A stretch of 64,000 nt of DNA from Gallionella sp. GTDB lineage: Bacteria > Pseudomonadota > Gammaproteobacteria > Burkholderiales > Gallionellaceae. The translations under genes were made by a program, and so were the position numbers. This document shows positions 36,863 to 46,135 of the stretch, in pieces. The stretch covers positions 62,001 to 126,000 of the forward strand of contig JAQTTV010000006.1 in NCBI GenBank assembly GCA_028710565.1. Direction: 5' to 3'. The notes below the pieces were generated by a model. The model saw nothing but the letters and a program-made list of their open reading frames with translations. It was not told where the DNA came from and made no database searches. Within the stretch, counting starts at the first letter, position 1, and every line of letters begins with the position of its first letter.

Positions 36863-37126
36863 GTTTTGCTATGATGAAAAAGCACAAACTTTTTCATACA
36901 GTTTGTGTATATTGCTCCAGTCCGCCGACTATAATGCTTCGCCTGTATGCGATCACGCACCAACTCCAGCAGCATAGGGGCGTGGGGTGCTGAGTTAGCA
37001 GAAGAGAATGACCTGTTTCAATTTCGATGTACTGTTAAATCAATTGGTTGCAGTACGGCAAGATATTTTATACAGAAGAAGTTCTGTCTTTTTCATGTTG
37101 AACCATTAAAATTGAGAGGGAATTAC

Positions 37127-37375
37127 ATGAAAGATAAACACGAAAAAAAGGATGACTCTCCTGATTGGGACGAATTTTTTGAGCGAAAGCTCAAGTCATT
37201 AAGTACAAGGGAAATTGAAGAAATTATAGCGAGGGCACTTGGAGAGGCTGTTGATGCAACTTATCAAGTTGAAATTAAGACCATCAACTTTGAGCCTGTT
37301 CAGGATGCATTTTCATCTGACTCAACGGAACTAAAAATTCTAATACGCAAAAAGCCAGAGAAATTGCCATTTTGA
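37127..37375 (+). CDS. Small acidic hypothetical protein
   Basis: An 82-residue protein from the ATG at 37127 (GAGAGGG upstream), charged at the start (MKDKHEKKDDSPDWDEFFER) with a helical segment LSTREIEEIIARALGEAV. It lies in AT-richer DNA between two toxin-antitoxin modules and may belong to one of them. The longer frame from 36947 has no features. No family recognised. Confidence 0.5.
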   Translation: MKDKHEKKDDSPDWDEFFERKLKSLSTREIEEIIARALGEAVDATYQVEIKTINFEPVQDAFSSDSTELKILIRKKPEKLPF

Positions 37376-37537
37376 ATACGCACATCTGGAATTATGATCC
37401 CCATAGCTTCCAGAGCTGACGCGCTATCAAGGCCTAACAAGGTCAAAGTGCTATTATAAAATTTGGCGAAACTGAGCAGATGGAAAGAATATCTTGTCGC
37501 ATGTCTGACAAAATAAAACTATGTATAGGAGGTTTTT

Positions 37538-37984
37538 ATGAATGCCGTTAATGCAGCAAGGCTGGTTGTGCTTCTTCAGTATCAAGCGGGAAAAGCGACG
37601 AGTCATCTTGCGCTTCAGAAATTATTGTTCTACTGCCATGCATATCATATGGCATTTTTGAATAAGCCGTTATTTAATGAAACTGTGGAGGCATGGGCTT
37701 ACGGCCCAGTTGTTCAATCAGTTTATCAAAAATATACAGGCTACGGCTCGCAGACAATAACTCCTGAGGACTTCGATATATCCCAAGTAGCTGCACCCCA
37801 AGAGACATTGCGTATTATGTCGCTTGTTCTTAGTCGCTACGGGTCTTTCTCCCCAATGGAATTAGTCAATATGACACACCAAGAGTCACCTTGGAAAGAA
37901 GCTTATTCTTCTGGCCAAAACAACATCATTGAAAACGACACCATTAAAAACTACTACCAACAGTTCATAACTAATGGGCAATAA
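37538..37984 (+). CDS. Panacea (DUF4065) domain antitoxin-like protein
   Basis: A 148-residue protein matching the DUF4065/Panacea domain by LALQKLLFYCHAYHMAF, WAYGPVVQSVYQKY and SPMELVNMTHQESPW. AGGAGG lies upstream. In known systems Panacea proteins are antitoxins that neutralise many unrelated toxins encoded next to them. The following gene overlaps its end by 11 bp, so it is the likely toxin partner. Confidence 0.85.
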   Translation: MNAVNAARLVVLLQYQAGKATSHLALQKLLFYCHAYHMAFLNKPLFNETVEAWAYGPVVQSVYQKYTGYGSQTITPEDFDISQVAAPQETLRIMSLVLSRYGSFSPMELVNMTHQESPWKEAYSSGQNNIIENDTIKNYYQQFITNGQ

Positions 37985-38399
37985 ATCAGAGAGTTTCGGC
38001 ATAAATCTGAGCGAAATCAAAGAAGATTTGTCCGTTCCTGTACCTACAGAAGATATAGTCATACCGAGAACCCCATTGTATTGTTTACAGAATTTAGCTG
38101 CGAATAAGAAAAAATTAAATCTTGATGCTACTGACAAGGCTAAACTTTTTGACTTGCTCGTTGAGCTTTCTGATAGATCAGCACAACTTGGAGTAAATCG
38201 TGCGCTAACGGAGTGGACGGGAAAAGATTATAAACTGAGGGATGATTGGGAAAATAAGTATGGCGAAGGAAGAAGTTATTACTCTCTGCGCGTTCACAAT
38301 AAAAGTGCATTTAGAGTTTGTAATACGCAAAACGATCTGTCTGAAAATGCTTCATCCGTTGTTTTTCGCGTTTGGGATGTTGTAAACGAAAAAAATTAA
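37974..38399 (+). CDS. Unknown protein, candidate toxin of the Panacea pair
   Basis: A 141-residue protein overlapping the Panacea gene by 11 bp. The first 30 residues are polar. The rest has a helical region (DATDKAKLFDLLVELSDRS) and a strand-rich end (SYYSLRVHNKSAFRVCNTQ, VVFRVWDVVNEK). No family recognised; the last part could be a small toxin fold, but that is a guess. Its place next to an antitoxin-like gene is the only functional clue. Confidence 0.7.
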   Translation: MGNKSESFGINLSEIKEDLSVPVPTEDIVIPRTPLYCLQNLAANKKKLNLDATDKAKLFDLLVELSDRSAQLGVNRALTEWTGKDYKLRDDWENKYGEGRSYYSLRVHNKSAFRVCNTQNDLSENASSVVFRVWDVVNEKN

Positions 38400-38501
38400 A
38401 ATTACCTAACCCAGCCCGCGTAGGTCGCAATCGTTATTGCGCCGTATGTGATTCGTTTTGCCATTAACCATTCGGCGCAATGCCCTTCGCTTATTGTCGC
38501 C

Positions 38502-38999
38502 CTACGGCAACTGGTTCTGCTTCGGTGATTCAGCAGCTTTCTCTGAACTCAATTGTGGGCGTTGCGCCCAGCGCACCACGAGATACAAAACCCCTAACAA
38601 CAACGCGCCACCTTCCCACAAAATCACTTCCCGCATCGGAGGGGCGACTTCCAGCACGGGTAAGGTGATGACTTTGCGCAACATCCCGACCAACGCCACC
38701 ACCACAAACGTATCGACCTCCAGTTTGCCGCCTTCCAAATAGCGAATCTCGGCGGTAATCAGTGCGGACACCGTCCACAGCAACATTAACGTCCCCAGCG
38801 CGTGCAAGAAGCCATGCACCAGATTATTCGCTTGGATGGATTCGCGTAAGTCCATGAAAAATAACCATGTAAACATCAATACCGAAATAGCCAATGCCAG
38901 CCCGATGATAATGTGCGCCACGCCGTTCAGCCACAACATCGCCGAAATCGTCACCCGATTGATGGCACGCAATTGTTTAGGAAAGTTTTCGTCGCTCAT
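38502..38999 (-). CDS. psiE: PsiE-family membrane protein
   Basis: A 165-residue protein with four hydrophobic segments (GVAHIIIGLALAISVLMF, ALGTLMLLWTVSALI, then FVVVALVGMLRKVI, then GALLLGVLYLVV) and the YLEGGKLEVD loop, resembling the phosphate-starvation-inducible PsiE family. The function of PsiE is unknown. The gene end overlaps a GTCGCCCTACGGCAAC-type sequence that could be part of a repeat. Confidence 0.78.
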   Translation of the reverse strand: MSDENFPKQLRAINRVTISAMLWLNGVAHIIIGLALAISVLMFTWLFFMDLRESIQANNLVHGFLHALGTLMLLWTVSALITAEIRYLEGGKLEVDTFVVVALVGMLRKVITLPVLEVAPPMREVILWEGGALLLGVLYLVVRWAQRPQLSSEKAAESPKQNQLP

Positions 39000-39078
39000 T
39001 TTCTAAAGACTCCTGTGAGGATTTTTTGGACGCAGGATCTTGTTTTACAGTGGATAAGTTTGTTCCTAACGCTGATTG

Positions 39079-39561
39079 TTATAGATGTAATGTGTGCTGC
39101 CCATTCTTTTGAAAGTTACTCTCATCAAAACCATCCACCAACTTAATCGCTTTGACCCTCGCAATGCCTTCTTTTCGTAATCGTTCGCAATATTTGTAAA
39201 ACGTCGAAGCATCCTCGGTCAATATAAATGGGATAGATTCATGTTCTGCTTGAGCAATGAGTTTGACATCGTCCCGTGCCACCGATCGAGCATCGCCTTC
39301 ATCACGCCTCAATGCATTCCACATACGAGCAGCTTGAATTGCATGAGGGAGGTTAAAGGGAATAATGCGAAAATTCTTAAGTGGAAGTTCGACAATGGGC
39401 TGCTTAATGCTAAATTCGGCTGCAACAATTGTCGAAAAATACAAGGGGTGCTGTTGCCCCACAAGCATTTGGTAATACTGTTTCGCGACCTGATGATTTG
39501 GACGATTTTCATCCACTAATGAAATCAAAAAGCTCGTGTCAAGCAACACGGAAATCGTCAT
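39079..39561 (-). CDS. PIN-domain ribonuclease, toxin-like
   Basis: A 160-residue PIN-domain protein. Acidic residues at the usual places are visible: D8 in LLDTSFLISLVDE, an E in VAAEFS, then DARSVARDDVKL and ILTEDASTF. PIN proteins cut RNA and are often VapC toxins. It overlaps the upstream gene by 4 bp (ATGA), so the pair is translationally coupled. It is larger than typical VapC (about 130 residues). Confidence 0.82.
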   Translation of the reverse strand: MTISVLLDTSFLISLVDENRPNHQVAKQYYQMLVGQQHPLYFSTIVAAEFSIKQPIVELPLKNFRIIPFNLPHAIQAARMWNALRRDEGDARSVARDDVKLIAQAEHESIPFILTEDASTFYKYCERLRKEGIARVKAIKLVDGFDESNFQKNGQHTLHL

Positions 39562-40331
39562 GCCTTACCACCACGCAAAGATTCCAACCAAGAGGTTTGA
39601 TCCGACACGTCAGCCCAAGCTCGCGTTCCACGCGAAACCATGAGTCTAAAATCTTCTTCGTGATAACTTGGTTGGTAAGGTTCAAATGCTAACAAATTCA
39701 CGTTGCGCAATGCGCCTGTCAGCAAATTTTCTTCCGCCGTTACATGCAGCGAGGCGAAACGATATAAATGATTGTATTCTTCCTGCTCTAATAAGGATTT
39801 TTGAGCAGCGATGGTAATCGTGTCACCATTTTCTAGTGCCAGATGAACATTAGCCTTGGTCTTGCCACCTAAATCGACGATTTTACCGTACAGATACTTC
39901 TCAACCTGCACCCAAATAGGTTCGACTCTACGATAGTTAGAGGTTGAATCAACAGTAAAACCCAATTGATCCGCTCTATCCGCCACAACATACCTTCGCA
40001 TCGGGTTCTTGTAAGCAACACCTTGCCAACGCTCAACAACTGCTGCACGCTTTACATCCATCAACTCTAACGAGCCAGATGACTTCAAATGAGCCAAGTC
40101 TGCCCACAAGGAAGTCGCCGCAAGTAATCCAGAAGCAACGAACGCCAATGAACCCTGCTCCACCGAAATTTGAACATGAGCGGGGTCAATGTCGTGTCCA
40201 GATCCCTTAAGAAATTCGCTCACATCTTTTTGAAATTCGCCCAGCAACGCCAAAGGAACGTGCGCAGGATCAACTTCCACATCACGGATGCGGTCGCTAA
40301 CTGCAAAGCGTAGTTCATTGTTCGCGTTCAT
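39558..40331 (-). CDS. Unknown protein coupled to the PIN gene, candidate antitoxin
   Basis: A 257-residue soluble protein (start MNANNELRFAVSDRIRDVEV). The first part has VEQGSLAFVASGLLAATSL, the second part has strand patterns (VHLALENGDTITIAAQKSL). No family recognised. Its coupling to a PIN protein suggests it controls or neutralises it. It is larger than common VapB antitoxins (about 80 residues), so if it is an antitoxin the pair is unusual. Confidence 0.75.
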   Translation of the reverse strand: MNANNELRFAVSDRIRDVEVDPAHVPLALLGEFQKDVSEFLKGSGHDIDPAHVQISVEQGSLAFVASGLLAATSLWADLAHLKSSGSLELMDVKRAAVVERWQGVAYKNPMRRYVVADRADQLGFTVDSTSNYRRVEPIWVQVEKYLYGKIVDLGGKTKANVHLALENGDTITIAAQKSLLEQEEYNHLYRFASLHVTAEENLLTGALRNVNLLAFEPYQPSYHEEDFRLMVSRGTRAWADVSDQTSWLESLRGGKA

Positions 40332-40469
40332 TTTGAGTTGAATTGCATCAAATTAAGTGGTTCATTCTATTCCCCAAAGGCGGAAATGTCAGCTGATTTT
40401 CTTTCCAAGGTAATTACGGAAGTGATTTAAGCCGCCTGAAATTTTTGGCTCTTTAAACGGCAGAAATAT

Positions 40470-41867
40470 TCACACCACCTTCCCAGGGTTCATCAGCCCT
40501 TGCGGGTCTAAGGTGGCTTTGATTTTTCGCATCAGTTCTAATTCCAGCGGGTCTTTGTGGTCGCAGAGGGTGTCGCGTTTGAGTTGCCCGATGCCGTGTT
40601 CCGCACTGATGCTGCCGTTGAGGTCGCGAACGACCGCGTAAACAAGCGTATTGACGGCATGTTCTTGGTGTTGGATAAAGTCAGCATTGGCTGCGAGATC
40701 GGGCAAGGAGGTGTTGTAATGAATATTGCCATCACCCAAATGTCCGAAGGCGACGATGCGGATCGTGGGATAAGCGGCGCGCAGGGCGGCATTGGCGCGG
40801 GTGATGAATTCGGCGACGCGGCTAATCGGTACGGCAATGTCGTGTTTGATGCTGAGACCTTCGCGTTTTTGGGCTTCGGCGATGTTTTTGCGCAACGTCC
40901 ACCAGGGCTCGGCATCGCCCGTGGTGGTGTCGAATGCTAAAATTTCAGAGCCAAAACTTTGCAAGGCGGCGCGCAAAGCGTTTTCTAACTCGCCCGCGCG
41001 CACATCCGCCAATTTAATCAGCAAATAGTAGTCGTATTGCTGGGCGAAGGGTTCTTGGGTGTCGGGAATGTGCTCAAACACCAAGTCTAGACAACTGCGC
41101 GAAATCAATTCAAAGCCGCTGAGGGTGTCGCCACAGTGACCACGAATATGCGTCAACAGCCGCACCGCCGCTTGCAGATGGGTGATCGCCACACAAGCAG
41201 TGGCGGTGGCGTGCGGACGGGGAAACAGCTTCAGCACGGCGGCGGTGATAATGCCTAACGTGCCTTCCGCGCCGATAAATAAATGCTTAAGATCATAACC
41301 TGTGTTGTCTTTGCGCAAACTACGCAAGCCATGCCACACGCGCCCATCGGGCAACACCACTTCCAAGCCCAGCACCAAGTCCCGCGCATTGCCATAACGC
41401 AATACGCCGATGCCGCCCGCGTTGGTGGAAAGATTGCCGCCAATTTCACAATGCGGGGCTATCGCCGTTAAGCCCAATGGAAACAATCGGTTATATTCTT
41501 CTGCGACGGTGTAAATGCTAGCCAAGGTGCAACCTGCTTCCACGGTCATGGTGTAATTGGCGGCATCGACACTGCGAATGTGGTTCATGCGCGACAAATT
41601 GAGCACGATTTGATCGCCCGTTTCCAGCGGCACACCCGCGCCGCATAAGCTGGTATTGCCACCTTGCGGCACAATGGCAATGCCGCGTGCGGCGCACAAT
41701 TTCACCACTTCCGCCACTTGAGCGGTATCCGCAGGAAACACCACTGCCCATGCCGCGCCGCAGTATCGCCCGCGCCAATCACGGCAATAGGGTGCCGCCG
41801 CTTCTTCCGTTAACACCCCCGATGAACCAACCCGCGCAATGAGTTCCGCTAAGAAATCAGCGCGCAT
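40470..41867 (-). CDS. FAD-linked D-2-hydroxyacid dehydrogenase, GlcD/D2HGDH-like
   Basis: A 465-residue flavoprotein of the GlcD/D-lactate/D-2-hydroxyglutarate dehydrogenase group. The FAD-binding PCMH domain has VPQGGNTSLCGAG (about 65-77) and NAGGIGVLRYGNARD; the C-terminal part has GHLGDGNIHYN and SAEHGIG. These enzymes oxidise a D-2-hydroxy acid. The gene starts 1 bp after the stop of a membrane-bound haem c protein gene, which may accept its electrons. Substrate unknown. Confidence 0.88.
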   Translation of the reverse strand: MRADFLAELIARVGSSGVLTEEAAAPYCRDWRGRYCGAAWAVVFPADTAQVAEVVKLCAARGIAIVPQGGNTSLCGAGVPLETGDQIVLNLSRMNHIRSVDAANYTMTVEAGCTLASIYTVAEEYNRLFPLGLTAIAPHCEIGGNLSTNAGGIGVLRYGNARDLVLGLEVVLPDGRVWHGLRSLRKDNTGYDLKHLFIGAEGTLGIITAAVLKLFPRPHATATACVAITHLQAAVRLLTHIRGHCGDTLSGFELISRSCLDLVFEHIPDTQEPFAQQYDYYLLIKLADVRAGELENALRAALQSFGSEILAFDTTTGDAEPWWTLRKNIAEAQKREGLSIKHDIAVPISRVAEFITRANAALRAAYPTIRIVAFGHLGDGNIHYNTSLPDLAANADFIQHQEHAVNTLVYAVVRDLNGSISAEHGIGQLKRDTLCDHKDPLELELMRKIKATLDPQGLMNPGKVV

Positions 41868-41868
41868 T

Positions 41869-42600
41869 TTAGACTTTCGCCGCCGCAGGTTGCTTTAAAA
41901 ACCAGATTTGATACAGCGAGATCAACATTTGTGCCGCCATGGAGAAGCCCAACAGCGCGCCCGCTGCCACCACGACCATTGCATAATGTGAATCCCATTT
42001 GGTGAGGAACCAAGAAAGTACGTCCACAAACACCGCGAACATGGGCGAAACCACCAAAAAGCGTTTGAAATAGACGTTAATTTCGCATTGGATAAAAATA
42101 AAACCAATCATAAACAACAGCAAGCTGATACCAAACAAATGAATATGCGAGAGTTTTAACAAGCTTGCCATGGACATCCCTGTATCCACTTCAGCGTACT
42201 TGTGCAACCCTTGATAGGTACTAAAATCAGGCAAATTCATGCCTGAATCTTTGGTGTGACACGCCAAGCAAGTTTTATCCAAAATAGGTTTGATGTCATG
42301 CGCATAGTGCTCCTCTTCAGCGCCATCTTTGAGCCAAGCTACCATGATGCCGCGATCATCGTCGCTGATATTGCCTGCCATCGAACCCCGAATCGCCGCT
42401 TCCAGGCGCGTACCGCTGCGGTTGCCGTAATAGCTATTGGCAACGTCGGCAATCGACAAACCAGGTTTGCCGTCATTATTGACGTGTGTGACATACAGAT
42501 ATGAGGTAGCCATTAAATAGCCCAACCCCACCAGCAGCAAGAAGCAGGTATAGAGTAGCTTTTCGCTGACAGTACAATGATAAAAACGTTTTGCGGCCAT
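41869..42600 (-). CDS. Membrane protein with one haem c motif
   Basis: A 243-residue protein with an N-terminal membrane helix (LLYTCFLLLVGLGYLMA), a periplasmic domain with one haem-binding motif CLACH (near residue 114), then three to four membrane helices (LFGISLLLFMIGFIFI, FLVVSPMFAVFVDVLSW, AMVVVAAGALLGFS). It looks like a membrane-anchored cytochrome c. It lies directly upstream of the FAD oxidase. Family not recognised. Confidence 0.75.
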   Translation of the reverse strand: MAAKRFYHCTVSEKLLYTCFLLLVGLGYLMATSYLYVTHVNNDGKPGLSIADVANSYYGNRSGTRLEAAIRGSMAGNISDDDRGIMVAWLKDGAEEEHYAHDIKPILDKTCLACHTKDSGMNLPDFSTYQGLHKYAEVDTGMSMASLLKLSHIHLFGISLLLFMIGFIFIQCEINVYFKRFLVVSPMFAVFVDVLSWFLTKWDSHYAMVVVAAGALLGFSMAAQMLISLYQIWFLKQPAAAKV

Positions 42601-42636
42601 GTTGACATCCTTTGTGATTAACTAAAACAAGGTACT

Positions 42637-44826
42637 TTAAAACTCCAAGGGGTCAATGTCCAGTGAACAGTGGAGTTTCGCAGCGGGGAGTGCGGACAAA
42701 GCGGGCTGCCACGCACGTAAAAACTGTTGAAGCACTTTGCGGCTGTCGGCTTGAATCAATAATTGCCCGCGTAAATGGTTGGCGCGACGGGGTAGGGCAG
42801 CGGGAACCACGCCTAACACGTCCACCGCATGATTTAATGCCATTGCCGCCGCGCGTGCTTGGTTGAGAAAGTCATAAACCGCCTCTTCAACTTTACCCTC
42901 GGCGCGCAACATGGCTTGATACATAAACGGAGGAAAGCCTGCCATCCGTCGTTCCGCCAGTTGTGATGCTGCCCAACTGGTGAAATCGTGGGTACGCAGG
43001 GCTTCAAACAAAGGATGATCGGGAAAGGCGGTTTGAATCAACACTTCGCCCGCCTTGTCCGCTCGTCCAGCCCTACCTGCGACTTGCACCAGTTGTGCGA
43101 ATAACTTTTCCGCTGCACGAAAGTCGCTGCTATACAACGCGCTATCAGGATTGAGTACGCCCACCAAGGTCAAGGCAGGGAAATCATGTCCCTTCGCCAA
43201 CATTTGCGTACCCACCAAAATATCGACTTCATTGGCGTGAATTTGCGCTCGCATGGTTTGCCAAGCGCGTTTGTTTTGGGTGCTGTCTCTGTCCACCCGC
43301 AAAATCCGCGCAGCGGGGAAACGCGTTTGCAACACCTGCTCCACGCGCTGCGTGCCACTGCCGATCGGTTGCAAATCCGCTTCACCACAATCAGGACAGC
43401 GTGTCGGTACGCGCATCTGCATGCCACAATGATGACAACGCAATCGCTTGGTGTCCAAATGCAACACCATTTTGCCCGCACAATGCGGACAACCTGACAG
43501 CCAACCGCAATCCCCGCACATCAACACAGGCGCGTAGCCCCGTCGATTGATAAACAGCAAACTTTGCTCTTGCCGCTCGATACGTTGCTCAATCGCGGAG
43601 AGTAGCTTTTCGCTAATGCCTTCCACCATGCGATTTTGTTTGGGATGGACGCAGCGCACCACAGGCAAACTCGCTGCCGCCGACGCGCGCTCGGTGAGTT
43701 GCAACATCTGATAACGCCCCGTTTGTGCGTTGTGATAAGTTTCAAAAGACGGCGTGGCCGACCCCAGCACAATGGGAATGCCGCATTGATTGGCGCGAAA
43801 GATCGCCACATCCCGCGCCGAATAGCGCAAGAAATCCTGTTGCTTAAACGAGCTGTCGTGCTCTTCATCCACCAAAATCAACGCCAGCTTGGGCAATTCC
43901 GCAAACACCGACAGCCGCGTCCCCAACACAATCTGCGCCGTGCCTGCTTGCGCTTGTTGCCAATTGTCCAACCGCGCTGCATCGCTTAGTCCACTGTGCA
44001 AACTCACCAGTGCCGCATCAGGAAAACGCTGCTGAAAATAATGTTCCAACTGAGGCGTGAGATTGATTTCAGGCACCAGCAACAACACTTGCCCGCCCCG
44101 CTGCAAAATATGGTGCATCAGATGCACGTACACTTCGGTCTTCCCGCTGCCCGTGATGCCATGCAATAGAAAACAACGATAACCCTCGCTGCCTGTGACG
44201 GCACTGACCACACGTTGTTGCTCGGGGGTCAAAGTGTGAATTTCCCGAAACACGTGCGGGATCGCATTGTTCACAGCGATAAGCTCATCCGCAGGTGTGA
44301 AACGCTCAATCCAATTTGCAGCTTCTAATGCTTTCACTTGCGCGCTGGCAGTCGCCGATAGTCTTTTCAATATCGCCAAGGAACAAGGCTGCTCCGCTAA
44401 TTGCGTCAAAATTCGTCGTTGCACGGCTTTGCGTTTCGGGAAATCTGCCATCTCCAACGCCGCGCCGCACTCGGTTAGCCGAAACCACTCAGGCACTTTT
44501 CGCGTCAAGGGTTTACCTGACCGCAAGGGTGCTGGCAACGCCGCCATCACCGTTTGGCCGATAGGATAGTGATAGTAGTCACTACAAAATTGCAGCAACG
44601 CCAGCAGTTCAGACGACAACGGCGCACTATCCGCCAACACCTGAGACACAGGCTTAATGCGTTCAGGTGCAAATGTCGAGGTATCCCCGCATGCCATCAC
44701 CACCCCCACGAGTTGCCGAGAACCAAAAGGCACGACCACCCGCTGTCCGATGGCGACCTCACCCACTACGCTGTAATCAAACAGCCTAGCCAGCGGGACA
44801 TCTAAAGCAACGCGGAGGATGGACAT
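42637..44826 (-). CDS. priA: Primosomal protein N' (PriA helicase)
   Basis: Restarts stalled replication forks; 729 residues. The DEAH-box helicase motifs are visible: Walker A GITGSGKT near 224-231, the DEEH box LVDEEHDSSFKQQ, and the later GSATPSFETY and AGRAGRADK. Between lie eight zinc-binding cysteines in CGDCGWLSGCPHC and CHHCGMQMRVPTRCPDC. Length is normal. The gene is alone between the haem c gene and the porin terminator. Confidence 0.96.
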   Translation of the reverse strand: MSILRVALDVPLARLFDYSVVGEVAIGQRVVVPFGSRQLVGVVMACGDTSTFAPERIKPVSQVLADSAPLSSELLALLQFCSDYYHYPIGQTVMAALPAPLRSGKPLTRKVPEWFRLTECGAALEMADFPKRKAVQRRILTQLAEQPCSLAILKRLSATASAQVKALEAANWIERFTPADELIAVNNAIPHVFREIHTLTPEQQRVVSAVTGSEGYRCFLLHGITGSGKTEVYVHLMHHILQRGGQVLLLVPEINLTPQLEHYFQQRFPDAALVSLHSGLSDAARLDNWQQAQAGTAQIVLGTRLSVFAELPKLALILVDEEHDSSFKQQDFLRYSARDVAIFRANQCGIPIVLGSATPSFETYHNAQTGRYQMLQLTERASAAASLPVVRCVHPKQNRMVEGISEKLLSAIEQRIERQEQSLLFINRRGYAPVLMCGDCGWLSGCPHCAGKMVLHLDTKRLRCHHCGMQMRVPTRCPDCGEADLQPIGSGTQRVEQVLQTRFPAARILRVDRDSTQNKRAWQTMRAQIHANEVDILVGTQMLAKGHDFPALTLVGVLNPDSALYSSDFRAAEKLFAQLVQVAGRAGRADKAGEVLIQTAFPDHPLFEALRTHDFTSWAASQLAERRMAGFPPFMYQAMLRAEGKVEEAVYDFLNQARAAAMALNHAVDVLGVVPAALPRRANHLRGQLLIQADSRKVLQQFLRAWQPALSALPAAKLHCSLDIDPLEF

Positions 44827-44930
44827 GGTGAACGACGGAATTTAAAGTGCGATTATCGCAGTAAATATCGCTGTATCACCCAATCAGTGAAAAACAGCTG
44901 CAATTCACAAAGACTATGACCAATAAAAAC

Positions 44931-44948
44931 GGGACGCTTGCGCGTCCC
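44931..44948 (-). terminator. Rho-independent terminator after the porin gene
   Basis: Stem GGGACGC / GCGTCCC with loop TTGC, followed on the minus strand by GTTTTTATTGG. It lies 68 bp past the porin stop. Confidence 0.85.
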
Positions 44949-45015
44949 ATTTATGCTCTCTATCAAGCGTAGATCAGATTAACCCAACATCGGATCAATC
45001 CCGATCTACATTCAA

Positions 45016-46092
45016 TTAGAACTTGTGAACCATACCTAAACCAAAGCCAGACAATTTAGCACCAGCAACAGAGCCAGTCACAATCGTGCCGCCGCTCAAG
45101 TTATAGTTCGCTGCTGCATCGTTGCTCAGGCTAGAGTACATACCGTACAGTTCAGTGCGTTTGGAGAAACTATAGCCATAACGCAAGGACACTTGGTTTG
45201 CGCCGTTAGCCACGACTGCTGCACCCGTATTACCCGCTTTAACATAGGCCAAACCAAAGTTGCTGTTGCCCATCGTGTATTTGCCAGCCAGTTCCCATGC
45301 AGTACGCGAGGAAGAAACACCAGCTGCGGTACCTGACAGACGTTCGTAAGTCAGACCCACAAAACTTTCAGGCGCAAATTTGTAAGCACCCACCAAACGA
45401 TTGCCGTCTGCTTTGTTGCCAGCAGTCGCAGCAGCAGTTGCCAATGTTACGTCCTTAAAGCTTTCGTAGCCATAAGCTGCATACAGCATCTCATCTTCAT
45501 ACGCAGCGGACAACGAAATAACCGACTTATTCACAGTCGTTGTAGATGCGTTATCGGTACCATAAGCCAATTTGGCTTGGAAACCATTGAAATCAGGTGT
45601 CCAGTATTGAACAGAGTTCGCCAAACGGTTGTTAAAGTTCACGCCTGCGCTACCTGTACGACCCAATACATTGATTGTTGAGGAAAAAGTAGTGTTGTCA
45701 AACAACTCAATTTTATTGCGGCTAGTTTTGTAAGGTGTATCCCAGATACCCAAGAAAGCGGTACCGAAATCACCATTCAAGCCTACATGGCTGTTACGTG
45801 TACCATTACCGAAACCATTGCCAGCGTTGCCATTCAAGTCAGCTTGGATTTCCAATTGGTAAATCGCATTCAGACCTGCGCCCAAATCTTCTTTACCTTT
45901 GATACCCAAACGGGTTGCATTTGAGGAAACACGGCTAATTGTGTTAGCTACGCCTGCACCAACGTTGCTGCTCTTAACGCTTTCAAAGTCTGCGTTCAAC
46001 AAACCATAAACAGATACATTGCTGGTGTCAGCGAATGCTGATGGTGCGACCAATGCAGAGGCGATTGCCAGAGCGATGATTTTCTTTTGCAT
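45016..46092 (-). CDS. Outer-membrane porin, betaproteobacterial type
   Basis: A 358-residue porin with the signal peptide MQKKIIALAIASALVAPSAFA, then SVYGLLNADFESVKSSNVG and IKGKEDLGAGLNAIYQLE typical of Gram-negative porins in betaproteobacteria. The last residue is F (GLGMVHKF), the outer-membrane insertion signal. Such trimeric pores pass small hydrophilic solutes. It has a strong terminator, as expected for a highly expressed gene. Confidence 0.94.
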   Translation of the reverse strand: MQKKIIALAIASALVAPSAFADTSNVSVYGLLNADFESVKSSNVGAGVANTISRVSSNATRLGIKGKEDLGAGLNAIYQLEIQADLNGNAGNGFGNGTRNSHVGLNGDFGTAFLGIWDTPYKTSRNKIELFDNTTFSSTINVLGRTGSAGVNFNNRLANSVQYWTPDFNGFQAKLAYGTDNASTTTVNKSVISLSAAYEDEMLYAAYGYESFKDVTLATAAATAGNKADGNRLVGAYKFAPESFVGLTYERLSGTAAGVSSSRTAWELAGKYTMGNSNFGLAYVKAGNTGAAVVANGANQVSLRYGYSFSKRTELYGMYSSLSNDAAANYNLSGGTIVTGSVAGAKLSGFGLGMVHKF

Positions 46093-46120
46093 ATTTATTC
46101 CTTAAAATTCAGTTGGTGAT

Positions 46121-46135
46121 ATGACAATGTGTCAT
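46121..46135 (-). promoter_or_regulatory. Palindrome near the porin promoter, possible operator
   Basis: ATGACAATGTGTCAT is a perfect palindrome around a 3-base centre, about 30 bp before the porin start codon, close to a possible -10 (TCATAT on the minus strand). A regulator-binding site is plausible. Confidence 0.35.

Noticed and set aside
36947-37126. Upstream extension of the small acidic protein
   Set aside because: Better ribosome binding site at 37114-37120 and a more typical start at 37127.
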